A stretch of DNA of 64,000 bases, from contig JAOWCC010000064.1 of the NCBI GenBank assembly GCA_030867875.1, forward strand, positions 32,386,802-32,450,801, read 5' to 3'. Each line of letters starts with the position of its first letter. Within the stretch, counting starts at the first letter, position 1. A program made the position numbers and the translations under genes. This stretch comes from Actinernus sp. WN-2022 (taxonomy: Eukaryota > Cnidaria > Anthozoa > Actiniaria > Actinernidae). A model generated the notes under the pieces. That model was not told the origin of the DNA. It saw only the letters and a list, made by a program, of their open reading frames with translations, and searched no databases. This document shows, piece by piece, positions 1 through 10,134 of this stretch.

Positions 1-451
1 GACATATTTGGTAAGTAAACACAAATGTTTAATACCAGGTTGCAGTGTTGATATTTACTATTTCCTCTTAAAGTTTAAATGGCTTCTAATAGACTAGAAA
101 ATGGGCTCCAGAAATTGGCCCAATTTATCAGTTCTTTCGGTAAAATTAAGGAATACGGATCCACTTCTAAACGAGCGGGAAGATCTACAACTGCAATTAA
201 TTATTTGGTGTGAAGACAGATGGCTCCAATAATCCAAAAACCGAGTGGAAATCGCATGTTTATTTCTGAAATGGACTCATGCAGTCTACAATTTATTTGA
301 GAACTAATAATTTATTCTAAATTTCAAAGTTAATCATCTATAAGATATGTATTTATAATTTCATTACAATTGGATTAATTTTATCTGAACTAAGTTTGGG
401 CCTACAATGTATAACAGAAAGATGGTAGCCTCCAGTTTGCTTAAACTGCAT

Positions 452-690
452 TCCAGTAAGCTCAGTGGTTAAGTGTCAGTCAGTTGTGCAGGAGGTAGTG
501 GGTTCAAATCCCGGTGGGACCTTTAAATAAGTGGGAGAACTCATGGTACTGCCTTTGCTCTGACATCTGCAAATGGTTAGACCTTCATGTCTTCTTGGAT
601 CAGAATGTTAAATTGTAGGCCGACACTGAGAATACAACCAAATCTCTGGTAGTGACCACCCTCAAGTGTAGTAGATATAGTTGTATACAT
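452..690 (+). repeat. tRNA-derived SINE (plus orientation)
   Basis: A tRNA-like head with an A-box-like stretch (about 456-470) and a good B box GGTTCAAATCC at 501-511 is followed by a body containing catctgcaaatggttagacc. The same body word occurs in reverse complement in the SINE at 860-1097, so the two are one family. No cloverleaf with a complete acceptor stem is visible, so this is a SINE and not a tRNA gene. The 3' end is approximate. Confidence 0.7.
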
Positions 691-859
691 AGAGTAAATG
701 AGTTTGTCCCCAATTTAATAGCAATACCATGATGCTAACTACATTGACATTCTCCTCTGTTATAGTCTTCAGTCTTGTTCCAGTACTCGCTATTAGTTCC
801 ATTGGACTACTGGCTGTTATACATATTAATTAGAGGTCTCATTAACAGTAGCCCGGCAC

Positions 860-1097
860 TAATCCAGCAAGACCTCTTGCTGGCACTATGGGTGGTCACG
901 GCCAGGGTTTATTGCGTCCACAGTGGTTCTTTTACGTCCCCAATATTTGGAGATGGGACTGCCATTTACATGGTCATCCGAGCCACAGCGAAGGTCTAAC
1001 CATTTGCAGATGTTAGAGTGTTGGTCCGACCGGGGTTTGAACCCATGATCTCCCGCACAACAGACCGGTGCTCTAACAACTGAGCTATCCGGGAGGC
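860..1097 (-). repeat. tRNA-derived SINE (minus orientation)
   Basis: Read on the minus strand, the head at 1097-1021 has a clear A box (TAGCTCAGTTGTTAGAGCA, 1069-1087) and a B box (GGTTCAAACCC, about 1033-1043), then the family body with the word aacatctgcaaatggttaga. It faces the plus-strand copy at 452-690 tail to tail. The left end is approximate. Confidence 0.75.
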
Positions 1098-1148
1098 GGT
1101 AGTAGTAGTACTAGTTCCCTTGTTGCCACTATGTACATTTTATATATT

Positions 1149-1497
1149 GGCTAAAGTGAACAAGTTGCACCGTAAATACGTTGTCGGTAAGTGGTCGGTA
1201 AGTGGTCGGTAAGTGGTTGGTAAGTGGTCGGTAAGTGGTCGGTAAGTGGTTGGTAAGTGGTCGGTAAGTGGTTGGTAAGTGGTCGGTAAGCTGTCGGTAA
1301 GTGGTTGGTAAGTGGTCGGTAAGCTGTCGGTAAGTGGTTCAATGGTAAGCTGTCGGTAAAATTGTGTCGGTAAGTGGTTGGTAAGCTGTTGGTAAGCTGT
1401 TGGTCAGCTGTCGGTAAGCTGTTGGTAAGCTGTCGGTAAGCTGTCGGCCGACCACTTACCGACAACAAATTTACGGTGCAACTTGTTCACTTTAGCC
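1149..1497. mobile_element. Foldback/MITE-like element enclosing an 11-bp minisatellite
   Basis: Near-perfect inverted arms of about 47 bp lie at 1149-1195 and 1451-1497, beginning GGCTAAAGTGAACAAGTTG. Between them (about 1184-1447) stand some 23 tandem copies of an 11-bp unit of the form TCGGTAAGTGG, TTGGTAAGTGG or TCGGTAAGCTG. The first unit is part of the arm, so the array probably grew from the arm end. The open frame on the minus strand across it is a product of the 11-bp period and is not a gene. Confidence 0.85.
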
Positions 1498-1959
1498 TTA
1501 TATATTAATATACAGGCTAAATCTAGTAGATTACATACATAATCATGACTGCTGCCTTAAATTCTTTTGTTGTTGTTGTAAATGGATGGGTAAATAATGC
1601 ATGTATTAGCAACTTCCCCCAGGGGTGGATGCATGGAAACCTGTCAGAATTAATTGTTTGTTGCCCATCGGTGAGGGGAAAAAGCTCACTTTGGTTCATA
1701 GATCGGGATCCTTGTATGAATTTTTACTAATTGCTGTGTTCCATACCAGGGGATATGATACAACGAGTTTGATTGGGTATTTGTGCAAATCCCCAGGGTA
1801 CCTGGGGGTTGACCCCTGGTGTAGTAGCTGCCAGTAAATATGCAAAGCTACTGATACAGTGCAAAACTGAATGCTAAATCACTGGAAGGAAGTTCAAAGG
1901 AACATTGCATGTGTTATTTTAAAGACTTGTTGTTGAGGTTCAGTACTTGGCCACTTGTA

Positions 1960-3092
1960 TAGGCGAATCCTCGTTTATGTTTTTTCCTTATTAGCATACA
2001 TCAAACTTCAAGCAACGTACATATAAACAAACAGAGTCCATAAATCGAAAGAGATTGACACACTTGATAATCACCGAAAATTTTAGAATGATAAAATAAA
2101 TTTATTTTGAGGAAAAGTATTTAAAAATAGCAAAATTTACAAAGAATGTATGGCTGTCAGCAACTTTTGCCCCCCAGCCCATTTTACAGTTTTGAAAAGT
2201 CAATTTCTCTGTAAATATTTAAAGGGATACCCGAGTGGAAAACACATTGGGGCTCAAAAGAATCTTCAACATGTTCTTTGTTCAGAAAATGTATTAAAAT
2301 TTGATCAAAGCTTTTTAGTATTAAGAACGAGCACCTCAAAGTTGGCCTCACGAAGACATGGGCGCCGCCATCTTTGTTTGCATTTACGGAAGTGACGTCA
2401 CTTCGTCCCACCAGCGTTCTACTCTCTCACTTATTAGGTGTTTTTAGGATGATAAACGCCTTAACTGTACCTCACATACATTGTAGTTCTTATACTTATT
2501 CAGAAGTCACTCGAGTCTTTTAAGCCATGTTGTTTTGCTGTTATTAAATGGCAGTTACGAGACCTTGTTGTTCGTCTGATAATTTCTCGCCTTCCCAATG
2601 CTTTTCTTCCTCCTCCCAGTCTTCTGAACTTTTCTCATAATGTCGTCTTCATCATAATTCCGGTTTCTGTAAGAATTCCTCTGCAATCTCGATGAAAATA
2701 TATCCACTTTAATTCCGAGCGTGTGAAAATCATACAAAGACAAGTAGCCGCGATACGCTGGTGGGACGAAGTGACGTCACTTCCGTAAATGCAAACAAAG
2801 ATGGCGGCGCCCATGTCTTCGCGGGGCCAACTTTGAGGTGCTCGTTCTTAATACTAAAAACGTTTGATCAAATTTTAATACATTTTCTGAACAAAGAACA
2901 TGTTGAAGATTCTTTTGAGCCCCAATGTGTTTTTCACTCGGGTATCCCTTTAACATATCAATCTTACATTTTCGGTGATTACTAAGTTTAAAATTCTCTT
3001 TCAACTGATGTACTCTGTTTGTTTGTAGCTTGAAGTTTCATTTATGCTAATGAGGCAAAATGTAAACAATGACGTCAGCAAGGATTCACCTA
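1960..3092. mobile_element. Foldback DNA transposon, TA target site
   Basis: Long inverted arms (about 1960-2420 and 2750-3092) begin TAGGCGAATCC and end GGATTCACCTA. They share the words gacgaagtgacgtcacttcc and ttgaagattcttttgagccc in opposite orientation. Flanking TA at 1960-1961 and 3091-3092 fits a TA target duplication of the Tc1/mariner type. The loop (2421-2750) carries a 62-codon basic minus-strand frame at 2555-2743 that I do not recognise. It may be a relic of an internal gene or chance. Confidence 0.8.
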
Positions 3093-3180
3093 TTCTTCCC
3101 TGAAAACCATGCAAAACCATGTGAAATCAAACTTGTTTGATAAAGAGTTGTAAGTCTCAGCAGAGCAGGACAGAATTAAC

Positions 3181-3470
3181 CATTCGTGTTCACTATATTA
3201 TAACTGGTCTTGTGTTGCTACATGTATATTGTGTCAAACATATGTAGCTACTGTTATAAACATGGCTGCAATTTGCTTTCTGTTTTCCATGGCAGTTATC
3301 ATCCCAGGCACTCTAAAATAGGATTATTTTTACATAACTAATATTTTTTTTTTTTATTATATGGCTTCTCTGGAGACAGAATCACAATTCTTCTTAAAAA
3401 GAATTTATATATGTAACTCTTGTAAAAATAATTCAAAATAATTTATTATTCTCCCAAAGGCTAAAACAAT
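3181..3470 (+). repeat. Segmental duplicate, block A copy 1
   Basis: Matches 5862-6150 closely and in the same orientation. Shared words include cattcgtgttcactat, catggctgcaatttgctttc and atatggcttctctggagaca. In copy 2 this block is followed directly by block B. Here about 1.4 kb intervenes. Confidence 0.8.
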
Positions 3471-3535
3471 TGCAAGTGTAAAATACTTTTTTAATCAAAC
3501 CTGCAAAGAATACCAACTATTCCTTGTTGAAATTC

Positions 3536-4640
3536 CATATGGCCCGAGTAAAGGCTAGTACAGCCTCTTGTTATTTTTATTGTTTTTTTTATTATTATTT
3601 TCTGTGTCGAGCTTTCGCGCGGTCAACCAATCACACTGCACGCGTTGACTCAACACGTGACAGGATGAACAAATCAGATTCGATATCGCTCGGGATACTT
3701 AATTTAACACAGTTAAAACAAGATCGCGGAAACCCGGGATTCGGTAGCCTGATTTTCAGTTGGTACGAGGTCTTCCGCTCTCACTTCTCTCAAATATAAA
3801 CAGCTTAATGTTTTATTTAACTTCATTCGTGGGAAATATTTAAATTCATTCGTGGGAAAGCCTTCCAACAGGCTCAGGATATTGCAACTGGTGCCCTTGT
3901 CGGAGCCGACGAACACACAACTTAGAGTCAAGAGTGTTTCTTCGATGGATAATTTCAGTTTCAGTTTTTCTAGAAGAACATTGGATGGAAACTTCTCACA
4001 TTTTACGAAAGGATTAGGGATTATAGGTGGCGCTCCTGATCGCATGTGGCCTGACGTTGTGAAATATTTGTACCGAAATGTAAGTAAAACAACAAAACTT
4101 ACCAGTTTACATTGTTGTTATTTAATATTCGTTTCTGTTAAAAGTAATGGCATCAAATATAGCAGTAAATGACCCGATTCCTGTTGTTCTAGGCCAGCGT
4201 CGGCATCTCGGTGATAGAAAAAACGAGTGGATCGAAGCCGTTTATATTTTTGTCGTCACGCAGTTTTATGTTTGCCGACGATTGATACGATCGAACGGGC
4301 TTGAAACTCCGGCTTTGACTTCTTATTATTTTGCTAAACTGCACAGAAGACCTTGAAATTACCGTTCAATAAATCTACCTTAATTTATCCAAAAGAAAGT
4401 TTTGATTTATATCCCCGAAGAAGGAAATTTATTTTATTTTCTCTTCTTGCTGTTAACAATAGGAAATGGACAACATGAAATGGACAATCTGAAATCTAGA
4501 ACGTGTACCGTCTCGTTTTTCTCGGAGAATGGAAATCGAGATACCGTGGCGCATGTAATCGTTTCGTGGGCAGAGGTTTCTCTCGGCGGCAGGAAAGAGG
4601 TCGGGTGGAACTAACACCCTAACCTTTAGAAAGTGCAGTA
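3536..4640 (+). repeat. Copy 1 of a hairpin-headed repeat family (interrupts the segmental duplicate)
   Basis: Begins with a small stem-loop (ggcccgagtaaaggct, then agcctcttgtt). It is homologous to 6861-7200 through a T-rich tract, a stretch near caaccaatcacactgcac, and the words ttaatgttttatttaacttc and gccttccaacaggctcagga. Beyond about 3915 the two copies diverge. Short frames occur at 3852-4172 and 4147-4356, neither recognised. Coding potential is weak. The right border is estimated from the uninterrupted copy of the host block. Confidence 0.5.
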
Positions 4641-4844
4641 CAAAAACCATAGGAGTATAGTATTATGGGTGCAATCAGAATACAGGTCTCGAGAGGTTCA
4701 GTGCTACCGATCGGAGGAAAGGCTTGCAGGGTAGGAGGGCCACACATTTCTCTGTGTATACTAGTTTAATAGTGTTACCCTCTTTAAATAGTTATTTTCC
4801 AAGTGGTATACATGCATGAAATCAATGCACACAGTATTTTATTA

Positions 4845-5300
4845 AACATTAGGGACTATGCAGGGGGGTCGATAATGAAATCAAAAAATCGAAAATTTAT
4901 ATAACCATCCCTTTTTCAGTTCCCCATGATTTATGACCCTCCATTTTGGGGGATTCAAAACAATTTTACCCTCCATCTCAACCCCCTCCCCCCTGCTAAT
5001 TTCTGACCAGTCCCTTCAGCGACAACCCTCATGAAACCCCGATTTAGTTATCAGTAAAACTTTGTAATTAGAAGCTCCCGTAAGGGACCGTGACCACCTT
5101 TGGGGGTTGAGAATTGGAAGGTGGAAAATAGCATTTACAAAACAGGTTTTGTTAACAACACTACCGATCTCATACAAGTGCCTTTAAATATATGAATTAA
5201 GATTTGTTTGCCATCTAGTACACCCATGTGATAGCAATCATGTAAATTATCACAAGCATGAGTAGTGAATCAATTATCATGCTCTCCTAGCACAAACCAT
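4845..5300 (+). repeat. Segmental duplicate, block B copy 1
   Basis: Parallels about 6160-6530: shared words are catgatttatgaccctccat, gctaatttctgaccagtccc, aactttgtaattagaagctc and tgtaaattatcacaagcatg. No gene is visible here or in the stretch down to 6860. Confidence 0.75.
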
Positions 5301-5452
5301 TAGGGCACCCAACAAAGTTTTCGGTTAAAAAGCTGTTCGGGAGAGTAAGTTAGCCTAAAACTTTCGGATTTGAAAAAAATGTCCCTATCAATTTTTTTCT
5401 GAAATACTGGCTAGAAAATTTGTTTTCAATCCCTAGAAAATTATAGAAGACA
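5301..5452 (-). mobile_element. Half copy of an hAT-like MITE
   Basis: One terminus (TAGGGCACCCAACAAAG) and one arm match, in inverse orientation, the right half of the complete element at 7748-8226. Shared words include tttcggatttgaaaaaaatg in one orientation and its complement in the other, and the ends at ccctagaaaattatagaaga. The other half is missing. Confidence 0.65.
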
Positions 5453-5861
5453 AGCATACATGTGTGCAGAACTCGCACTCTGGCATGATCGAAAAGTGCT
5501 TCGATACTGTATACAAAGCTATGACAAGAGTTAAACTAGAAGTAATCATAGATTATCAAAGTGCGTTCAACATATTTTTATAAGAGAAAGGACTGGGCTT
5601 CCTGTGGTAACACAAAAGGCTGAAAGATTGCTGCAATGATGTGGACAGTGTAAATAATCGTGATCAAAAATGCTTGTTTTTAACTAATTTTGAATGTATT
5701 GACATGTGTGTTTCATGTGGTTATCATTCATTTGAGCATTCGTAGCACATTTTGCAGTGTAGTATACAGTGTAAAGCAATAGTTGGAGTTAGTGTAGAAC
5801 ACAATCAACCCTATAGCTAGCTACAGCTATTCAGATGTGTATAAACTGCATTCAATTAATC

Positions 5862-6150
5862 ATTCGTGTTCACTATTTATCACTGGTCTTGTGTTGCCAC
5901 ATGTATATTTTCTCAAACACATGTAGCTACTGTTAATGTTACAAACATGGCTGCAATTTGCTTTCTGCTTTCCATGGAAGTTCGCATCACAGGCACCATG
6001 TAAAATAGGATTCTTTTTACATGACTAATATAATATTCTTTTTATATGGCTTCTCTGGAGACAAAGAATCACAATTCTTCTTCAAAATAATTTATATATG
6101 TAACTCTTGTAAAAAGAATCTAAAGTAATTTATTCTTCTCTCAAAGCCAG
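5862..6150 (+). repeat. Segmental duplicate, block A copy 2
   Basis: Same-orientation copy of 3181-3470. Block B (about 6160-6530) follows immediately. The A-B junction therefore records the arrangement before copy 1 was split. A 20-bp G run lies at about 6199-6218. Confidence 0.8.
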
Positions 6151-6159
6151 GCTAAAAAT

Positions 6160-6530
6160 ATTAGGGACTTAAGTCAAACATTTGCAGGGGAGATGCAAGG
6201 GGGGGGGGGGGGGGGGGGTGTGGGTAGAGAATGAAATAAAAAAATAACCCTCCCTGGACAATGAGTATGAAATATTTTGACCCTTTCTCCCCTATTATCA
6301 CCCCTTTTTTCAGTTCCCATGATTTATGACCCTCCATTTTTGGGGATTCAAAAAAATCTCAACCTCCTCCCCATGCTAATTTCTGACCAGTCCCTTCAGT
6401 GACAACCCTCATGAAGCCTCTATTTAATTATCAGTAAAACTTTGTAATTAGAAGCTCCCATCTGTGATTGCAATGTAAATTATCACAAGCATGAGTAGTG
6501 AAACAATTATCCTGCTCCCCTAGCACAAAC
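6160..6530 (+). repeat. Segmental duplicate, block B copy 2
   Basis: Parallels 4845-5300 in the same order. It lacks about 100 bp present in copy 1 between the aattagaagctccc word and the tgtaaattatcacaagc word. No coding sequence is seen in 6530-6860. Confidence 0.75.
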
Positions 6531-7220
6531 CATGTATGACACAAAAATATGCTAGAACTCCATGTATTAATTAAAAGTGGCCCAAGTTAAGGTTGTATTT
6601 ATTCGTTATGCTCTTTTGACATTAAGAATAATTCTTCAAATGGCACCATTTTTTTATTTCTACTACATGTTTAATAACACAATTGTCTGCTGTACAAAAA
6701 TTATTAGAACATTGTATTGACGATTTCCTGTCTTAAAGTTTGGAAACGTAACACATGCATTTAATGCTAGAAAATAATTTCAAGTGCCATTTTTAATGTT
6801 TTCACAAAGTCATCAATTCTTTACATGAATTGTTTTAGAAAATTTTGCCTCCTCCCTAACTGAAAGCCCGAGTATAATGCCCAACGGGCGTCTTGTTATT
6901 ATTTTTTTATTTTTTTATTTTTTATGTTGGGTGTCGCAAAATTTCTGCGCATGCGTTAAAGGTCAAGTTCACCACCAATCAGATTGCACTGTGCTGGTCA
7001 CGCAACAAATGCCAGGTTAATTTATTTACATAATTTAATACAGTAAATCAAGATGGCGGAGGACCCGCGAGGAACTTTCTCTCTAATTTGGAGTCCCATC
7101 TCTCAAATGTAAGCAGTTTAATGTTTTATTTAACTTCACTCGTGCGAAAGCCTTCCAACAGGCTCAGGATATTTCAACTGACGCTATTGTCGGAGCCGAA
7201 GGACCGCGTTTTTTACCCAG

Positions 7221-8830
7221 ATGGCCAGTGATTTTATATACGACACGTACGACGACCTGAAGCCAGTGAACGGGCCAGGATCCGGAAAGCTAAAATTCGA
7301 AGAAATAGATATTGGAATCTATAAGCCATCGGCTCGCTGTGCTGCATTTAAAACATCCGAGGAAAACATATTATTTTGGGTGAAGGCCCTTCAAGACCAA
7401 TATTATGAGTCTCTTAAAAACTGTCAGAGATTTAAATTTACCGTAAGTTGGATCGACCACTTAAATGAGGCAGAGACACAGTCAGCCGAGAGTATTGAGA
7501 TCAAATTATTTCGTTCCAGCGAGGATATTGACCTAGCGGAAACATACAAGCTGTCGAAGGAATAGTTATGTGCCAAGGCATGGGCAAAGATTGAGTTTCC
7601 CAGATTACAGATGGAAGTAGAGAACTTAATGAATGAAGAAACAGAGGTCACGCGCGACATGCTTGAGAACATGTTCAACACTTTATGTTATACTAAGAAA
7701 ACAAAACAAGTTACAGAGCCTGCAAGTTCACAAGTCAATGAAAAACCAAGGGCACCCAACGAATACTTTTTGAAATTCGTTTGAAACCAGTTGTCTGCAG
7801 CTTATCTAGCCATTTTAAGGCGCCTACTATGTCTTTTGACGTATTCTAGAAAGCTGTGATCTGTTCGGATTTTCTAGGTGGAAATCGCGTCAACCGAAAA
7901 TACTATGGCAAAATATTCCCGGCCTACGAATTTGTTAGTAGTCTAGAAAATAACAAGAATTTTCTAGCCCAAGTAACTTCATGTTGCAAAGTTTTGAGGA
8001 GGTACGAATTTTTTAGGGATTCGTTTTTCCTGTTCTGACTCTATTGATCAGACGAATTGGGACGTACGAATATTTTAGGGGAAACCTTTTAGTCTCCCTT
8101 TTCTTCTATAATTTTCTAGGGATTGAAAACAAATTTTCTAGCCAGTATTTCAGAAAACAATTTTCTAGGGACAATTTTTTCAAATCCGAAAGTTTTAGGC
8201 TAACTTACTCTTCGTTGGGTGCCCTTGAAAAACCCCAAGAGCCTGTAGTTTTGGATCAACATATCCTTGAAACTCCAAAAGCAACATTCACATGAGTCAA
8301 ATTCAAACCGGAAGAGACGGAATTCTTGAGATTCTTCACGAGGATTGTTAGCCCGCAATAAGAACACTCTCGCTGATTTAATGACCTTGATTTGTAACAT
8401 GGAGGCTGCTGACCTAACTGATATGCGTAATGAATTCTTACTCTCGTCACATCAAAACACAAACGAAACTCAGTCATTTGGAAGACAAATTAGTGCAGCA
8501 AGATAATATATACAAGACCGAAATCAAGATGCTGTCATCACGTATTATTGACCTAGAAGTTGAAAATCGCGAGTTGAAAGCGGATATAATAAAGCTGAGA
8601 TCCGACTTTCAACCTTTAAAAACAATATCAAGAATACAAAAAAGAAGACAATGAAAGACCAAGGTCTCCAGTGTTCCGAGACTACCCAACCTACTGAAGC
8701 TTTAGCAATGAATCAGTTTGTTCAAGAGCCATCTTTCTTACATGACAACCCGATCCCTATTCATCCGGAATACATTTTCTGTGCTAAATGACGAGAGTTT
8801 ACAATCATCTGACCGACAACCCACTACTAA
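7221..8830 (+). pseudogene. Unrecognised protein-coding relic, broken by a stop codon, a MITE and frame changes
   Basis: The first 114 codons (7221-7565) run open from ATG: an acidic start followed by a globular-looking stretch rich in aromatic residues (ILFWVKALQDQYYESL around codons 51-66). After the stop at 7563-7565 the same frame stays protein-like up to 7747, where a 479-bp MITE with an 8-bp target duplication interrupts it. Beyond the MITE (8235 on) protein-like sequence resumes, changes frame at least once, and ends in a coiled-coil-like stretch at 8457-8640 (LEDKLVQQ and LEVENRELKADIIKL). I do not recognise the family. The repeat setting and the acidic plus coiled-coil layout would suit a gene carried by a mobile element. 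It could equally be a captured host gene. No function is proposed. Confidence 0.45.
7748..8226. mobile_element. hAT-like MITE with perfect 8-bp target duplication
   Basis: Terminal inverted repeats AAGGGCACCCAACGAA (7748-7763) and TTCGTTGGGTGCCCTT (8211-8226) are flanked by exact duplicates of GAAAAACC at 7740-7747 and 8227-8234. An 8-bp duplication is the hallmark of hAT transposons. The interior holds repeated words ttttctag and attttctaggg and no gene. It lies inside the coding relic 7221-8830. Confidence 0.85.
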
Positions 8831-9224
8831 AGAAAGGGACCATGAAGTACGGTAGTACGGTTAATTCTCAGGTTCAAAACAATGAATATATGCCTGCTCA
8901 AATGCAGTGTGTTAAACGAGTAAGTAGTGTTTAAATTAAAAGGTCAACATACGAGAAAAACAAAAATATTAAATTACACTATACTAGGGGAGCAGAGAAT
9001 GAAAGTCACCGCGCTACCGGCCACTCCTAAAGACTGCTAAATTCAGCTAATAATTCTTCCCTTTGGTTATTACTAAGAGGATTTCAAATGAAAGTGTATT
9101 TCATCTTCAATCTCATGTGGCCCGAGTGAAAGCCCAGATGGGCTCTTGTTAGTATTAATTTACTCAATAATATACTGATATGAACACCCCCCGTAATGCT
9201 CATATGGGTTGTAGTAATTGGATT

Positions 9225-9419
9225 ATTTTCCGAGGTGTCCGCTTACCGGAGGGTAAAAACAAAAGAAAAATCCAAATCATAACCCTGAAAAGTGTCCGCG
9301 TCCGCCTACGGGAACGTATAAATACAGAGTTTGACTGAGAGTTCAAACGGGGTTTTGGAAAGGTGTCCGTAACTGGAGCTGTCCGCTTACGGGAGTGTCC
9401 GCACAGAGAGAGTCGACTG
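9225..9419. repeat. Dispersed repeat containing gtccgctta blocks
   Basis: Contains repeated near-copies of tgtccgcttac (9235, 9385) and variants (gtgtccgcgtccgcc, gtgtccgtaactgg). It ends in agagagtcgactgtat, directly beside the foldback element. The 96-codon minus-strand frame over it (9200-9490) also crosses into the foldback element and is taken as chance. Confidence 0.4.
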
Positions 9420-10134
9420 TATAATGTGGTTGGCAAAAAAAACCATGTGTTTGTATCTAGCGATTTGGCCATGGGCCTCACGAAATACATCTAAAGTCTC
9501 AATTCTGCTTCCATATCCTAATTCTTGTATAAGACTTATAAGTTAAGAGCATATAAGCTTCGATGAAAGGGCTTGCTTGCATTTTGGAAGAACAAGAAAG
9601 TAATTTGGCGATGAATAAGCACGGACTTGTGATATTTTATAAGCAACTGACTGCGTTCACGCTTCTGCCAACCACAAACAAATGTGGCGTGACTGGCCTG
9701 TGTGACGTCACAGTAAGTATCGCTAAGCCCGAGTGAAAGCCCAGATGGCTCTTGTTATTTATAATATTCAAAATCTTTAAGCAGTATGGCGATACTTACT
9801 GTGACGTCACACAGGCCAGTCACGCCACATGTTGTACTCTCAGGTATTCTGTGGTTGGCAGAAACGAAGCGTGAACGCAGTCAGTTGCTTATAAAATATC
9901 ACAGGTCAGTGCTTATTCATCGCTAAATTACTCTTCTTGTTCTTCCAAAATGCAAGCAAGCCCTTTCATCGAAGCTTATATGCTCTTAACTTATAAGTCT
10001 TATAAAAGAATTAGGATATGGAAGCAAATTTGAGACTTTAGATGTATTTCGTGAGGCCCAAATCCCCGGGCCCAAATCGCTAAATGCCATACAAGTCATA
10101 CAAACACGCGGTTTTTTTTGCCAACCACGTTATA
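9420..10134. mobile_element. Foldback element with arms of about 300 bp
   Basis: Left arm about 9420-9727, right arm about 9785-10134. Both contain gtgtgacgtcacagtaagta, gaaagggcttgcttgcattt and tggttggcaaaaaaaacc in opposite orientation. Ends are TATAAtGTGGTTGG and CCAACCACgTTATA. The arms differ by scattered substitutions and short indels, for example an extra tgttgtactctcaggtattc-like stretch in the right arm. The loop holds another copy of the small hairpin motif (9724-9757). Confidence 0.85.
9724..9757 (+). other. Fourth copy of the small hairpin motif, in the foldback loop
   Basis: aagcccgagtgaaagcccag followed by atggctcttgtt. It matches the motif at 3541, 6863 and 9119 but sits in the loop of the foldback element and lacks the long downstream homology of the first two copies. 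Confidence 0.6.

Larger units (their letters stand above)
6861..9155 (+). repeat. Copy 2 of the hairpin-headed repeat family, with a coding relic inside
   Basis: Bounded at both ends, in the same orientation, by the small stem-loop motif: gcccgagtataatgccc/gggcgtcttgtt at 6863-6895 and ggcccgagtgaaagccca/tgggctcttgtt at about 9119-9150. The 5' 340 bp are homologous to 3536-3915. It encloses the coding relic 7221-8830 and a nested MITE. The element class is not identified. A rolling-circle (Helitron-like) end is possible because those end in a hairpin, but the ends do not show the usual CTRR. Confidence 0.45.

Noticed and set aside
1021..1097. tRNA gene candidate on the minus strand (also 452-522 and 36476-36551 on the plus strand)
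   Set aside because: A and B boxes are present but acceptor stems do not pair properly, and each head is followed by a conserved non-tRNA body, as in SINEs.
1151..1468. 105-codon minus-strand frame rich in Leu-Pro-Thr-Ala-Tyr units
   Set aside because: It is the 11-bp minisatellite read in frame; no independent coding signal.
7424..7681. 85-codon minus-strand frame across the coding relic
   Set aside because: It is the complement of the protein-like plus strand; composition fits a shadow frame.
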